This document shows, piece by piece, positions 7,648 to 14,836 of a DNA stretch of 35,020 bases (the stretch's first letter is position 1; the number at the start of each line of letters is the position of its first letter). The notes below the pieces were generated by a model that did not search any database, had not been told where the DNA came from, and was given only the letters and a program-made list of their open reading frames with translations. The DNA is taken from assembly GCA_016788665.1 (NCBI GenBank), contig JAEUSF010000003.1:1-35020 (forward strand). Reading direction: 5' to 3'. The DNA is from Candidatus Doudnabacteria bacterium. Lineage in GTDB: Bacteria; Patescibacteriota; Doudnabacteria; UBA920. The translations under genes were made by a program, and so were the position numbers.

Positions 7648-8952
7648 ATGGAATTATTTTTATTTACAATTTTCTTCTGTTTGTCGGTGGCTTTTTTTGT
7701 GGTGTTTCTAAAGGGACCTTACAAGTTTAGTCCCATTTGGCTTATGTTATCCGCCTGGATGGCGGCTATTGGAATACCAAGGCTTCATTTGTCGCGCATA
7801 GAAGTCGACTGGACCGGTAGGTTTATTTTTCTCATTGCTCTGTCTTTAAATATGTTTATATTAGGCTTTTGGGCTGGAAAAAAGTTTTTTGGAAAATACC
7901 CAATTTGGAATAAGCTGTCTGTTTTGGTTCGTTCCGCCGTGTCTGTAAAAGCTTTACGAATTAGTATTTATGTTTTGTTTTTGCTTTCCGTGTACGGCCT
8001 ATACAAATTTTATATAACAGCGAGCACATTTCCTTTGCTGGCGGAAAGCCCCGACGTGTTTAGGTTTGCCGCCGACGAAAAGGTTCCTGGGCTTATAAAT
8101 TATTTGGCTCAGTTGGCCCGCGTTTTTGTACCATTGTCGTTTTTTTTAATTTTTTACGAAAAATTTTCTTTCAAAAAACACTGGGACTTGGGCATGCTTG
8201 CCTTAATAGGAGCCGTGGCTTTGACTTTGTTTGCGTCTCGGACTCAAATATACATGATAGATCTTTGGATTATGGCTTTGTACCTGTTTATGAGAAAGCC
8301 AAACTTTAAACAGGCATTAAAGTTTTATCCTGCCTTTTTAGCCGTGTCGGTGGCGGTTTTGGTGGCAATACCAATTTTAAGGCAGAACAAGAGTTATGGT
8401 GAAAATTATTTAGGTACAATTACTGAAATTAATTACGAAAAGGTGCCTAAAGGTTTCGGTGTATTTTTACCTATTTACGTTGGCATTTCTTTTAACATGC
8501 AGGCATTAATGAGCGCGGATACTTATTATCAAACCCACGCTTTACAGTACGGGAAGGTGACCTTAGACCCTTTTACAAATATGCTGGGGCTTGATTCTTT
8601 AAAGTCCAATTTTGACTTGGGGGCTATATTTAAAAGTTGGTGGAATACAGGCACTTATTTATTTCCTTTTGTGCAGGATTTTGGGGTTTATGCATTTGTA
8701 TTTGTTCCGTTTATTTTTGGTTTTTTAATAACTATGTTGTGGCAGTATTTTATAAACAGTCCAAATTTTTTGTCGGTGAATTTATATGCATATGCTTGTT
8801 TTTTTATTGTAATGACCGTATATTTGTCTTTTACGGTAAGGGCGGAGATGTATATAGACTTGTTTGTCTTGGGAATTTTATATTTAGTTTGCAGTAGGTA
8901 TGAGGATTATAAAAATATTCAGTCTGTGAAGGAATTAGGAATTAGGAATTAG
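7648..8952 (+). CDS. Wzy-like O-antigen/EPS polymerase
   Basis: Polytopic membrane protein with about 10-12 hydrophobic helices and a large outer loop around residues 230-330, the layout of Wzy/EpsG-type glycan polymerases. These join lipid-linked repeat units on the outer membrane face. No sharp motif is available because the family is very divergent; the call rests on topology and on neighbours (flippase, GT2, GT4). The ATG at 7648 is preferred because translation starts directly at the first membrane helix; a TTG at 7609 would add 13 charged residues. The last codons and the stop fall in a perfect heptamer array (8931-8979), so the C-terminus may vary between strains. Confidence 0.7.
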   Translation: MELFLFTIFFCLSVAFFVVFLKGPYKFSPIWLMLSAWMAAIGIPRLHLSRIEVDWTGRFIFLIALSLNMFILGFWAGKKFFGKYPIWNKLSVLVRSAVSVKALRISIYVLFLLSVYGLYKFYITASTFPLLAESPDVFRFAADEKVPGLINYLAQLARVFVPLSFFLIFYEKFSFKKHWDLGMLALIGAVALTLFASRTQIYMIDLWIMALYLFMRKPNFKQALKFYPAFLAVSVAVLVAIPILRQNKSYGENYLGTITEINYEKVPKGFGVFLPIYVGISFNMQALMSADTYYQTHALQYGKVTLDPFTNMLGLDSLKSNFDLGAIFKSWWNTGTYLFPFVQDFGVYAFVFVPFIFGFLITMLWQYFINSPNFLSVNLYAYACFFIVMTVYLSFTVRAEMYIDLFVLGILYLVCSRYEDYKNIQSVKELGIRN

Positions 8953-8979
8953 GAATTAGGAATTAGGAATTAGGAATTA
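8931..8979. repeat. Perfect (GGAATTA)x7 array
   Basis: Seven identical tandem heptamers cover the last codons and stop of the Wzy-like gene and stop 6 nt before the next ATG. No spacers are present, so it is not a CRISPR. Such perfect arrays are prone to slippage. Confidence 0.95.
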
Positions 8980-8985
8980 TTTTGT

Positions 8986-9987
8986 ATGCCGAAAGTTATA
9001 CTTGTCCAGGTTGTATACAATAATATAAAATGGATACCGCTTTGTTTTGATGCGGTATTTAAACAAACCTATACGGATTTTAAGTTTGTGGTGGTTATAG
9101 CAGGGAACGAAGACGGCAGTAAGGAATATATAGAAAAACATTATACGCAAGTAGAAATTATTGACCCTGGGTATAACATAGGTTTTGCTAAAGGTCATAA
9201 CTTGGTGTTTGAAAAATACTTAGAGTCTGCAAAGTATTTTCAGCTGGTAAACCCTGACCTAGTTATGGAGGCGGACTATTTGGAAAAAATGGTTAGAGCA
9301 ATGGAAGCGGGCCAAAGGGTGGGAGGAGCGACAGGGAAGTTGTACAAAATTTCAAATGAGGACACAAGGGGAATCCTTGTGCGACAAAAGGATTCCCCTT
9401 GTGTAATAGATACAACTGGTGTGGTAATTTCTAAGTCCGGTAGGGCTAGGGACAGGGGCCAGCACGAAGAAGACAGAGGGCAGTATGATAATCTTACAGA
9501 GGTTAATGCTGTTTCTGCCGCTGGTGCAATGTATCGCGCTGCGTGTCTACAAGCTACCGGCTACTCGCTACAAGCTAAAAAAGAATTTTTTGATGAAGAC
9601 TTTCATAGTTATTGGGAAGATGTGGATTTGAGTTGGCGCATGAAAAACGCGGGCTTTAAAAACATTTTTGTGCCAGAGGCGGTTGCTTACCATGGCCGGA
9701 CAGCTGGGTCTTCCAAAGGCGGTTATAAAGACGTGTTTGGTTTTATAAAACACCATAAAAAACTGTCTAAGTTTGTTCGCCAGCTGAACTATAAAAACCA
9801 TGTTTTTATGTACATAAAAAACTCTCCTAATTTTTATCCACAGTTTTTTATAAGAGAATTTTTTATGTTAGGCTATATTGTACTGTTTGAAGCGTCGACC
9901 TTAAAAGTCATTCCCGAAATGTTTAGGTTGCTGCCGAGAATGTGGAAGAAGAGAAGAATAATACAGAAAATAAATGATTCAATCTGA
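8986..9987 (+). CDS. Glycosyltransferase family 2 protein
   Basis: GT-A enzyme of 333 aa, similar to rhamnosyltransferase-like GT2 proteins. It has an N-terminal nucleotide-binding strand (VILVQVVYNN), FAKGHN near residue 66, the metal-binding NPDL motif, and the acceptor-side EDVDLSWRMKNAGF motif near residue 207. Two stretches look foreign to the family: a 17-bp perfect palindrome at 9362-9404, encoding about 14 residues before IDTTG, and five heptamers at 9546-9580, encoding LQATGYSLQAK where relatives have a short conserved helix. Both keep the frame. It overlaps the next GT2 gene by 14 nt, so the pair is translated together. Confidence 0.87.
   Translation: MPKVILVQVVYNNIKWIPLCFDAVFKQTYTDFKFVVVIAGNEDGSKEYIEKHYTQVEIIDPGYNIGFAKGHNLVFEKYLESAKYFQLVNPDLVMEADYLEKMVRAMEAGQRVGGATGKLYKISNEDTRGILVRQKDSPCVIDTTGVVISKSGRARDRGQHEEDRGQYDNLTEVNAVSAAGAMYRAACLQATGYSLQAKKEFFDEDFHSYWEDVDLSWRMKNAGFKNIFVPEAVAYHGRTAGSSKGGYKDVFGFIKHHKKLSKFVRQLNYKNHVFMYIKNSPNFYPQFFIREFFMLGYIVLFEASTLKVIPEMFRLLPRMWKKRRIIQKINDSI
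9362..9404 (+). repeat. Perfect palindrome inside GT2 gene
   Basis: A 17-bp perfect inverted repeat (9362-9378 with 9388-9404, core AAGGGGAATCC) has a 9-nt loop and lies wholly within the reading frame. It encodes the segment TRGILVRQKDSPC, which is not typical of GT2 proteins. Confidence 0.9.
9546..9580 (+). repeat. In-frame heptamer array inside first GT2 gene
   Basis: Five 7-nt units of the type GCTACNN (35 nt in total) lie between the GAMYRA motif and the FDEDF motif. A 35-nt array of the same unit type lies at the equivalent place in the next gene (10576-10610). Confidence 0.8.
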
Positions 9988-10912
9988 GATAGACATTTCT
10001 ATAGTTGTTTTATCCTTTAACTCTAAAACAGACTTAGAGCGGCTTTTGCCAAGTATTTTAAAGAGCGAAGGGGTTTCGTTTAATGCAGTTGCCTCATTCA
10101 TGGGGCCCGGTAAACCAGTCAGCTACACCGGTGAAATAATAGTGGTAGATAATGGCTCAACTGATAACACTATTGATTGGCTGGAAAACCAGTGTCCAAA
10201 AATTCACGGCCGTGAGAAAATGGACATAATAAGAAATTCTAACAATGGTTTTGCAAAAGGAAATAATTTGGGAATTAAAGTAGCTAAAGGAAAATACCTA
10301 CTAATTTTAAACCCAGATACAGAATTAAGACCGGATACCTTAAAAACCATGTACGAATTTATGGAGTCGCGCCCAGATGTTGGGATGAGTACATGTAAGG
10401 TTTTGTTGCCCAGCGGAAAGTTGGATGTAGCCTGTAGGCGAAGGTTTCCAAATCCATGGAACTCTCTGCTAAGGCTGCTTAGGATATCTAACTCCAACTA
10501 CAACATGTTGGACACAGACGAAAGTGTGTCCCAGGAAATAGATTCCTGCATGGGTGCGTTTATGTTTGCCAGAAGGCTACGCGCTACGCGCTATGCGCTA
10601 CCAGCTTTCGATGAATCTTTTTTTATGTACGGAGAAGATATAGATTTGTGCTGGCGGGTAAAAGAGGCGGGTTATAAAGTTTGGTACTACCCAGAAACGA
10701 ACATTACGCATTACAAAGGGTCTTCTTCAAAAAAGGTGCCGTTCTTAGCGCTGAAATGGTTCCATGATGCCATGTGGATTTTTTACCGTAAGCATTATGC
10801 GGCAAATTATTTTTTTCTTTTTAACTGGTCAGTTTGGTTAGGCATATACTGCCGATTCGTAGCCCTGGTTATTTTGAATGCGTTTAGAAGAAATAGGCGA
10901 GTGAGCGGCTAG
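9974..10912 (+). CDS. Glycosyltransferase family 2 protein
   Basis: GT-A enzyme of 312 aa. Motifs in order: DISIVVLSFNS, then VDNGSTDNT (nucleotide binding), NNGFAKGNN, LNPDTE (metal-binding DxD-like), MGAFMFARR and YGEDIDLCWRVKEAGY (acceptor and base region). A short hydrophobic C-terminus may touch the membrane. Compared with usual GT2 enzymes the link between the first helix and VDNGS is too long, and the extra part is encoded by a palindromic element (10085-10131). A second foreign segment, LRATRYALPA, is encoded by five heptamers (10576-10610). It starts 14 nt inside the previous GT2 gene. It is probably the last gene of the polysaccharide run, since a terminator follows 7 nt after the stop. 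Confidence 0.88.
   Translation: MIQSEIDISIVVLSFNSKTDLERLLPSILKSEGVSFNAVASFMGPGKPVSYTGEIIVVDNGSTDNTIDWLENQCPKIHGREKMDIIRNSNNGFAKGNNLGIKVAKGKYLLILNPDTELRPDTLKTMYEFMESRPDVGMSTCKVLLPSGKLDVACRRRFPNPWNSLLRLLRISNSNYNMLDTDESVSQEIDSCMGAFMFARRLRATRYALPAFDESFFMYGEDIDLCWRVKEAGYKVWYYPETNITHYKGSSSKKVPFLALKWFHDAMWIFYRKHYAANYFFLFNWSVWLGIYCRFVALVILNAFRRNRRVSG
10085..10131 (+). repeat. Palindromic element inside second GT2 gene
   Basis: Two hairpins in tandem: GCCTCAT/ATGGGGC (10091-10106) and CCGGT/ACCGG (10107-10131). The first matches the GCCTGAT/ATCAGGC hairpin of the intergenic cruciform at 6445-6460, with a paired G-C to C-G change, so the two seem related. It encodes about 16 in-frame residues. Confidence 0.65.
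10576..10610 (+). repeat. In-frame heptamer array inside second GT2 gene
   Basis: Five units (GCTACGC twice, GCTATGC, GCTACCA, GCTTTCG) make 35 nt and encode RLRATRYALPAF. The position in the protein corresponds to that of the array in the upstream GT2. Confidence 0.85.
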
Positions 10913-10918
10913 CTACTT

Positions 10919-10953
10919 ACTACCAGCACCCTTATAAGCTGGTAGTTTATTTT
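10919..10953 (+). terminator. Rho-independent terminator
   Basis: A perfect 9-bp stem ACTACCAGC/GCTGGTAGT (10919-10927 with 10938-10946) is followed by TTATTTT. It closes the polysaccharide gene run. Confidence 0.85.
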
Positions 10954-10979
10954 GCAAACGCATGCTTTTTTGTTATATT
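10952..10979 (+). promoter_or_regulatory. Sigma70-type promoter for ctpA
   Basis: TTGCAA (10952-10957), a 16-nt spacer, and TATATT (10974-10979) preceded by TGt, an extended -10. It lies directly after the terminator and about 25 nt before the ATG. Confidence 0.65.
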
Positions 10980-11003
10980 TACTTATATTAACCAAAATTT
11001 TTC

Positions 11004-12251
11004 ATGGAAAATCAAAATACAAGTGCTTCTGTAACCTCTTCCGGCCGAGGTCAAAACAAGTTGTTTGTTGGCGCGGTTATTTTAATAGTCTTAAGTTATT
11101 ATTTGGGTTTTAAACAAGGTGTAAAAGGTTACGTGTATGACCCTAAAGAATTTAAAATTGTTAATCAGTCCGATACTCCTAAAACTGTTGACTACGGTTT
11201 GTTGTGGCAAGCTATAGACCAGGTAAATAAAAAATATATAGAGGGGGCGATTGATCCACAAAAGACTTTGTATGGAGCGGTGAGCGGGGCGGTTGGTGCG
11301 GTTGGGGATCCTTACACTGAATTTTTTCCTCCTAAAGCTAAAGAGGATTTTAAGACCGCTCTGGCTGGAAGCTTTGACGGCATTGGGGCTGAGATAGGCA
11401 AAAAAGATGGTCTTATAACCATAATAGCTCCCTTAGAAGACAGTCCTGCAAAAAAGGCTGGGATTTTGGCTAAAGATATAATAGTTAAGGTTAACGGAGA
11501 AAGTACCGACGGTTGGAGCACCGAAGATACTGTTAGTAAAATTCGAGGCCCGAAAGGAACAGAGGTAACGCTGACAATTTTTAGAGAAGGCCGAACCCAG
11601 GTCTTTGATGTAACCATCAAGCGCGATAAAATTGAAATTAAAAGTGTCAGGTGGGAAATAAAAGAAGTTGGAGAGCAAAAGAAAAAAATTGCCACTATTA
11701 CCATGTCTCGTTTTGGCGACGACACTGGCCCGCTGTTTAACAAAGCGGTGCAGGAGGTGTTGAGTCAGGGGGCGCAAGGTATTATTTTAGACTTGCGTAA
11801 TAATCCCGGCGGGTATTTACAAACCGCAGTACAGCTGGCATCTTTGTGGGTTAAAGAGGGTGATATAGTAGTCACGGAAGCTCGCAGTCAGGCTGATTCG
11901 GTAAAATACACATCCACAGGTCCAAATAAGCTTGCAGGAATAAAAACCGTGGTCTTAATAAACGGAGGAAGCGCGTCTGCTTCTGAAATTTTATCCGGAG
12001 CTTTAAAAGACCATAATTTAGCTAGGTTGATTGGAGAGAAATCTTTTGGTAAAGGCAGTGTTCAGGAACTGGTGGACTTGCAGGGTGGCAGCGCAGTAAA
12101 AGTTACGGTCGCTAAGTGGATTACGCCAGGTGGAAAAAACTTGAACCATGATGGCTTGGTGCCCGATATAGAAGTTAAACTAACCGAACAGGATATAAAG
12201 GACGGTAAAGATCCACAGATGGAGAAAGCTGTGGAAGAAATAAGTAAATAA
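11004..12251 (+). CDS. ctpA: S41 C-terminal processing peptidase
   Basis: Membrane-anchored serine protease of the CtpA/Prc family, which trims or degrades envelope proteins outside the membrane. Residues of about 20-36 form one membrane helix. A PDZ domain follows at about 115-205 (GIGAEIGKKDGLITI, DSPAKKAGI, VNGESTDGWS, IRGPKGTEV). The S41 core has LDLRNNPGGYL, the catalytic serine region GGSASASE at 321-328 and the catalytic lysine in SFGKGS (Lys350). The length of 415 aa is normal. It has its own promoter between a terminator and the start. The stop codon is also the first bases of a nonamer repeat. Confidence 0.93.
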   Translation: MENQNTSASVTSSGRGQNKLFVGAVILIVLSYYLGFKQGVKGYVYDPKEFKIVNQSDTPKTVDYGLLWQAIDQVNKKYIEGAIDPQKTLYGAVSGAVGAVGDPYTEFFPPKAKEDFKTALAGSFDGIGAEIGKKDGLITIIAPLEDSPAKKAGILAKDIIVKVNGESTDGWSTEDTVSKIRGPKGTEVTLTIFREGRTQVFDVTIKRDKIEIKSVRWEIKEVGEQKKKIATITMSRFGDDTGPLFNKAVQEVLSQGAQGIILDLRNNPGGYLQTAVQLASLWVKEGDIVVTEARSQADSVKYTSTGPNKLAGIKTVVLINGGSASASEILSGALKDHNLARLIGEKSFGKGSVQELVDLQGGSAVKVTVAKWITPGGKNLNHDGLVPDIEVKLTEQDIKDGKDPQMEKAVEEISK

Positions 12252-12400
12252 ATTATTCTAATTAACCTAATTGACCTAATTATTCTAAAAAATGTTTAAT
12301 TCCCAAATAAACCAAAATCCGACTGAATAGATTTTATTGTTTTTGGATACTGGTAATTGTTTAGGGCGCTTAGAATAATTAGAGCAATTAGAATAATTTA
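12249..12400. repeat. Inverted nonamer repeats framing the ctpA-alaS gap
   Basis: The left arm (12249-12288) has four 9-nt units ending in CTAA; the right arm (12370-12400) has three units of the reverse-complement type TTAGNNNAA. The arms are imperfect inverted copies. The left arm begins in the ctpA stop codon and the right arm ends 2 nt before the alaS ATG. The middle contains a small CCAAAA/TTTTGG stem and no gene. Confidence 0.75.
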
Positions 12401-12402
12401 AT

Positions 12403-14196
12403 ATGTCTAAAATATCAGCTAACGAATTACGATCTAAATATTTAAATTTCTTTAAAAGCAAAGGTCATACTATTATCCCTTCCGCGTCTTTGGTGCCGGA
12501 AGGTGACGCTAGTGTGCTTTTTACAACGGCTGGTATGCATCCTTTGGTTCCGTATCTTTTGGGCCAGGAACATCCAGGCGGAAAAAGAGTGACAAACGTA
12601 CAAAAATGTATTCGCACGGGCGACATAGAAGAAGTTGGCGATAACACTCACCTGACTTTTTTTGAAATGCTAGGCAACTGGAGTTTTGGGGATTATTTTA
12701 AAGAAGATGCTATAAAATGGTCTTACGAATTTTTGACCAATAAAGAAACAGGCTTGGGTTTGCCTCTTGAGCGCTTGGCAATAACTTGTTTTGCAGGAGA
12801 TGAAGATGCTCCAAAAGATACCGAATCAGCAGAGATTTGGAAGTCTTTGGGCGTACCCGAACATAGAATATCTTTTCTACCAAAGGAAAAAAACTGGTGG
12901 ATTGCAGGCACTACCGGACCATGCGGGCCTGACACCGAAATGCATTACTGGATAGACGACGGCACCCCTGCGTCAAGAGAATACGACGTAAATGAGCCAA
13001 AATGGGTAGAAATTTGGAACGACGTTTTTATGCAGTTCGAAAAAATGCCGGACGGTAAATTGGTTCCTCTAAAAAAACCCAATGTAGACACCGGTATGGG
13101 GCTTGACCGAGTTTTGGCTGTACTAAACGGACAAAGCAGTGTATACGACACAGAAATTTTTAAAGGCATGTGGGAAGTTTTGGCGCTAAGCCAAGACATA
13201 ATGACCAATGACGAAGTTAAAAAAGCTCGTATAGTGTTAGACCACGTAAGAGCCGGTGTGTTTATGGTTAGTGACGGTGTCGAGCCTTCCAACAAGGACA
13301 GAGGTTATGTTTTAAGGCGTCTTTTAAGACGTGCTATGGTAATGGCTCGAATGCTAAACCTAAAAGACAAGTGGCTTGAAGCTTTAGTTGGAAAAGTAAT
13401 TGCGGAATATGCTTCGGCGTACGGTGAGCTAGTTGAGAAATCGGAACAAATTTTTCAAGTAATTTTGGCCGAGCAGAAAAAATTCGAGGCGACTTTGGAA
13501 AAGGGGCTTAAGCAATTTGAATTAAGAATTAAGAGTCAGGAATCAAGAATAAGCGGAACAGATGCTTTTGATTTGTATCAAACATATGGTTTTCCCAAAG
13601 AGTTAACAAAAGAGCTGGCAGTCCAAGCCGGTCAGGTTTTTGATGCTGTGAAAGAAAGAGAGTATGAAGAAGAATTTAAAAAACACCAAGAGCTTTCTCG
13701 TACGGCTAGTGCCGGACAGTTTAAAGGCGGGCTTGCTTCGCATTCTGAAAAAATTGTCAGACTTCATACCGCAACTCACCTTATGAACGCTGCTTTAAGA
13801 CAGGTGCTTGGCGAAAATGTTTGGCAAAAGGGGAGTAATATAACAGAGGAGAGAACTCGTTTTGATTTTACGCACGGGCAAAAAATGACACCGGAAGAAA
13901 TAGCGGCTGTGGAAGCTTTGGTGAATGACTGGGTGGCACGCGACCTACAGGTAAAAAAAGAAACCATGTCGCTCGAAGAAGCTAGGAATTTAGGAGCTAT
14001 TGGAGTGTTTGGAGAAAAGTATGCCGATACAGTTTCTATTTACACTGTTTATGATCCAAACACAAATGAAGTTGTGTCCAGAGAGTTTTGCGGCGGCCCC
14101 CACGTTGAACATACCGGTGTAATAGGGCAATTTAAAGTACAAAAAGAGGAAGCTTCGAGCGCAGGGGTAAGAAGAATTAAAGCGGTAATTGAGTAG
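12403..14196 (+). CDS. alaS: Alanine--tRNA ligase, short form
   Basis: Charges tRNA-Ala in the cytoplasm. The catalytic class II core fills residues 1 to about 250 (FFKSKGHT, LFTTAGM, RVTNVQKCIRTGDIE, FFEMLGNWSFGDYF, the conserved ATTGPCGPDTE-like region, DTGMGLDR). The editing domain keeps its zinc ligands and active-site histidines: HTATH at 455-459 and CGGPH from Cys563. The protein stops at 597 aa right after this domain, so the DHHA1/C-Ala part present in the usual 850-880 aa enzymes is absent; similar short forms are known to me from CPR genomes. Five heptamers at 13519-13553 encode the linker between the tRNA-binding and editing parts, with the frame kept. Confidence 0.95.
   Translation: MSKISANELRSKYLNFFKSKGHTIIPSASLVPEGDASVLFTTAGMHPLVPYLLGQEHPGGKRVTNVQKCIRTGDIEEVGDNTHLTFFEMLGNWSFGDYFKEDAIKWSYEFLTNKETGLGLPLERLAITCFAGDEDAPKDTESAEIWKSLGVPEHRISFLPKEKNWWIAGTTGPCGPDTEMHYWIDDGTPASREYDVNEPKWVEIWNDVFMQFEKMPDGKLVPLKKPNVDTGMGLDRVLAVLNGQSSVYDTEIFKGMWEVLALSQDIMTNDEVKKARIVLDHVRAGVFMVSDGVEPSNKDRGYVLRRLLRRAMVMARMLNLKDKWLEALVGKVIAEYASAYGELVEKSEQIFQVILAEQKKFEATLEKGLKQFELRIKSQESRISGTDAFDLYQTYGFPKELTKELAVQAGQVFDAVKEREYEEEFKKHQELSRTASAGQFKGGLASHSEKIVRLHTATHLMNAALRQVLGENVWQKGSNITEERTRFDFTHGQKMTPEEIAAVEALVNDWVARDLQVKKETMSLEEARNLGAIGVFGEKYADTVSIYTVYDPNTNEVVSREFCGGPHVEHTGVIGQFKVQKEEASSAGVRRIKAVIE
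13519..13553 (+). repeat. In-frame heptamer array inside alaS
   Basis: Five units (GAATTAA twice, GAGTCAG, GAATCAA, GAATAAG) total 35 nt and encode the linker ELRIKSQESRI. Type and length match the arrays in the two GT2 genes. Confidence 0.75.
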
Positions 14197-14220
14197 TGTG
14201 GTACTTACTGTCCTTGTAGA

Positions 14221-14324
14221 AATAACCTCACCTAACCTCTCCTTAGAAAGGAGAGGGATTATACCAAGAAAGGGTTTTATGTTCTATTTCCCTCCTTTCC
14301 AAGGAGGGATTAAGGGAGGTTATT
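14221..14324. repeat. Double-hairpin palindrome upstream of DUF559 gene
   Basis: Left arm 14221-14260 and right arm 14289-14324 are inverted copies of each other (AATAACCTC... against ...GAGGTTATT), and each arm holds its own small hairpin (CTCTCCT/AGGAGAG; CCCTCCTT/AAGGAGGG). The right arm ends 1 nt before the GTG start and supplies the Shine-Dalgarno GGGAGGT. Confidence 0.85.
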
Positions 14325-14325
14325 T

Positions 14326-14706
14326 GTGGCTTATATTTACAATCCGTCAAAATCTCTTGTGAATAGAAGAAAATTAAGAAAAGACGAACCTCTCACGGAA
14401 AAGGTGCTTTGGTCAAAACTTAGAAATAGAGGGTTGTTAGGTTTTAAGTTTAGAAGGCAGTATGGGATTAAAAATTATATTGTGGACTTTTGCTGTTCGG
14501 AGGTACAATTAATTATTGAAATAGACGGTGATAGCCATTATGTAGACGAACAGACGGTTTCAAAAGATAGGGCTAGACAAAAAGATATTGAAGCTTTGGG
14601 GTTTATTTTTTTACGATTTACGAACAAAGATATAGTGGAAAATTTGGAAGGTGTTTCGGAAGTAATTTCTAAGAAGTTAAAAGAATTAATCCATAACCTC
14701 ACCTAG
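14326..14706 (+). CDS. DUF559 endonuclease-like protein
   Basis: This 126-aa protein of the DUF559 group has a Vsr-like PD-(D/E)xK nuclease fold. Residues 1-30 have the usual opening (YNPSKSL, RRKLRKDEPLTEKVLWSKLRNR). The core motifs are GFKFRRQYGI, then YIVDF (catalytic Asp) and LIIEIDGDSH (ExD catalytic pair plus His), and GFIFLRFTNKDI closes the domain. The DNA target and role are unknown for the group. Translation starts at a GTG with GGGAGGT 5 nt upstream, which belongs to the preceding palindrome. The final codons (HNLT) and stop lie in the following palindrome. There is no promoter or terminator of its own. This nesting suggests the gene travels with the palindromes, which is an inference. 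Confidence 0.88.
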   Translation: MAYIYNPSKSLVNRRKLRKDEPLTEKVLWSKLRNRGLLGFKFRRQYGIKNYIVDFCCSEVQLIIEIDGDSHYVDEQTVSKDRARQKDIEALGFIFLRFTNKDIVENLEGVSEVISKKLKELIHNLT

Positions 14707-14820
14707 CCTCTCCTTTGAAAGGAGAGGGATACTGCAGATGCAGTCCGTGGTCATTCTACTCTTTTCTAAGCTCTCGACTCTGAATCTCGGGCTCGAAGAG
14801 AAGGGCTAAGGGGGTTATAA
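14693..14820. repeat. Palindrome overlapping the DUF559 stop codon
   Basis: The left arm (14693-14729) repeats the arm seen at 14221 (ATAACCTCACCTAG, then CTCTCCTT/AAGGAGAG). The right end (14803-14820) is its degenerate inverted copy. The middle carries a CTGCA/TGCAG hairpin with GGA/TCC outside it, absent from the upstream copy. The TAG stop of the nuclease gene is part of the left arm. Confidence 0.75.
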
Positions 14821-14836
14821 CCTTATTAATAATTTT

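Noticed and set aside
8931-8979. Possible CRISPR-like array
   Set aside because: Units are directly adjacent 7-mers with no spacers and no cas genes nearby.
12442-13967. Minus-strand frames opposite alaS
   Set aside because: They are antisense shadows of a well-conserved gene, with no start signals or family motifs.
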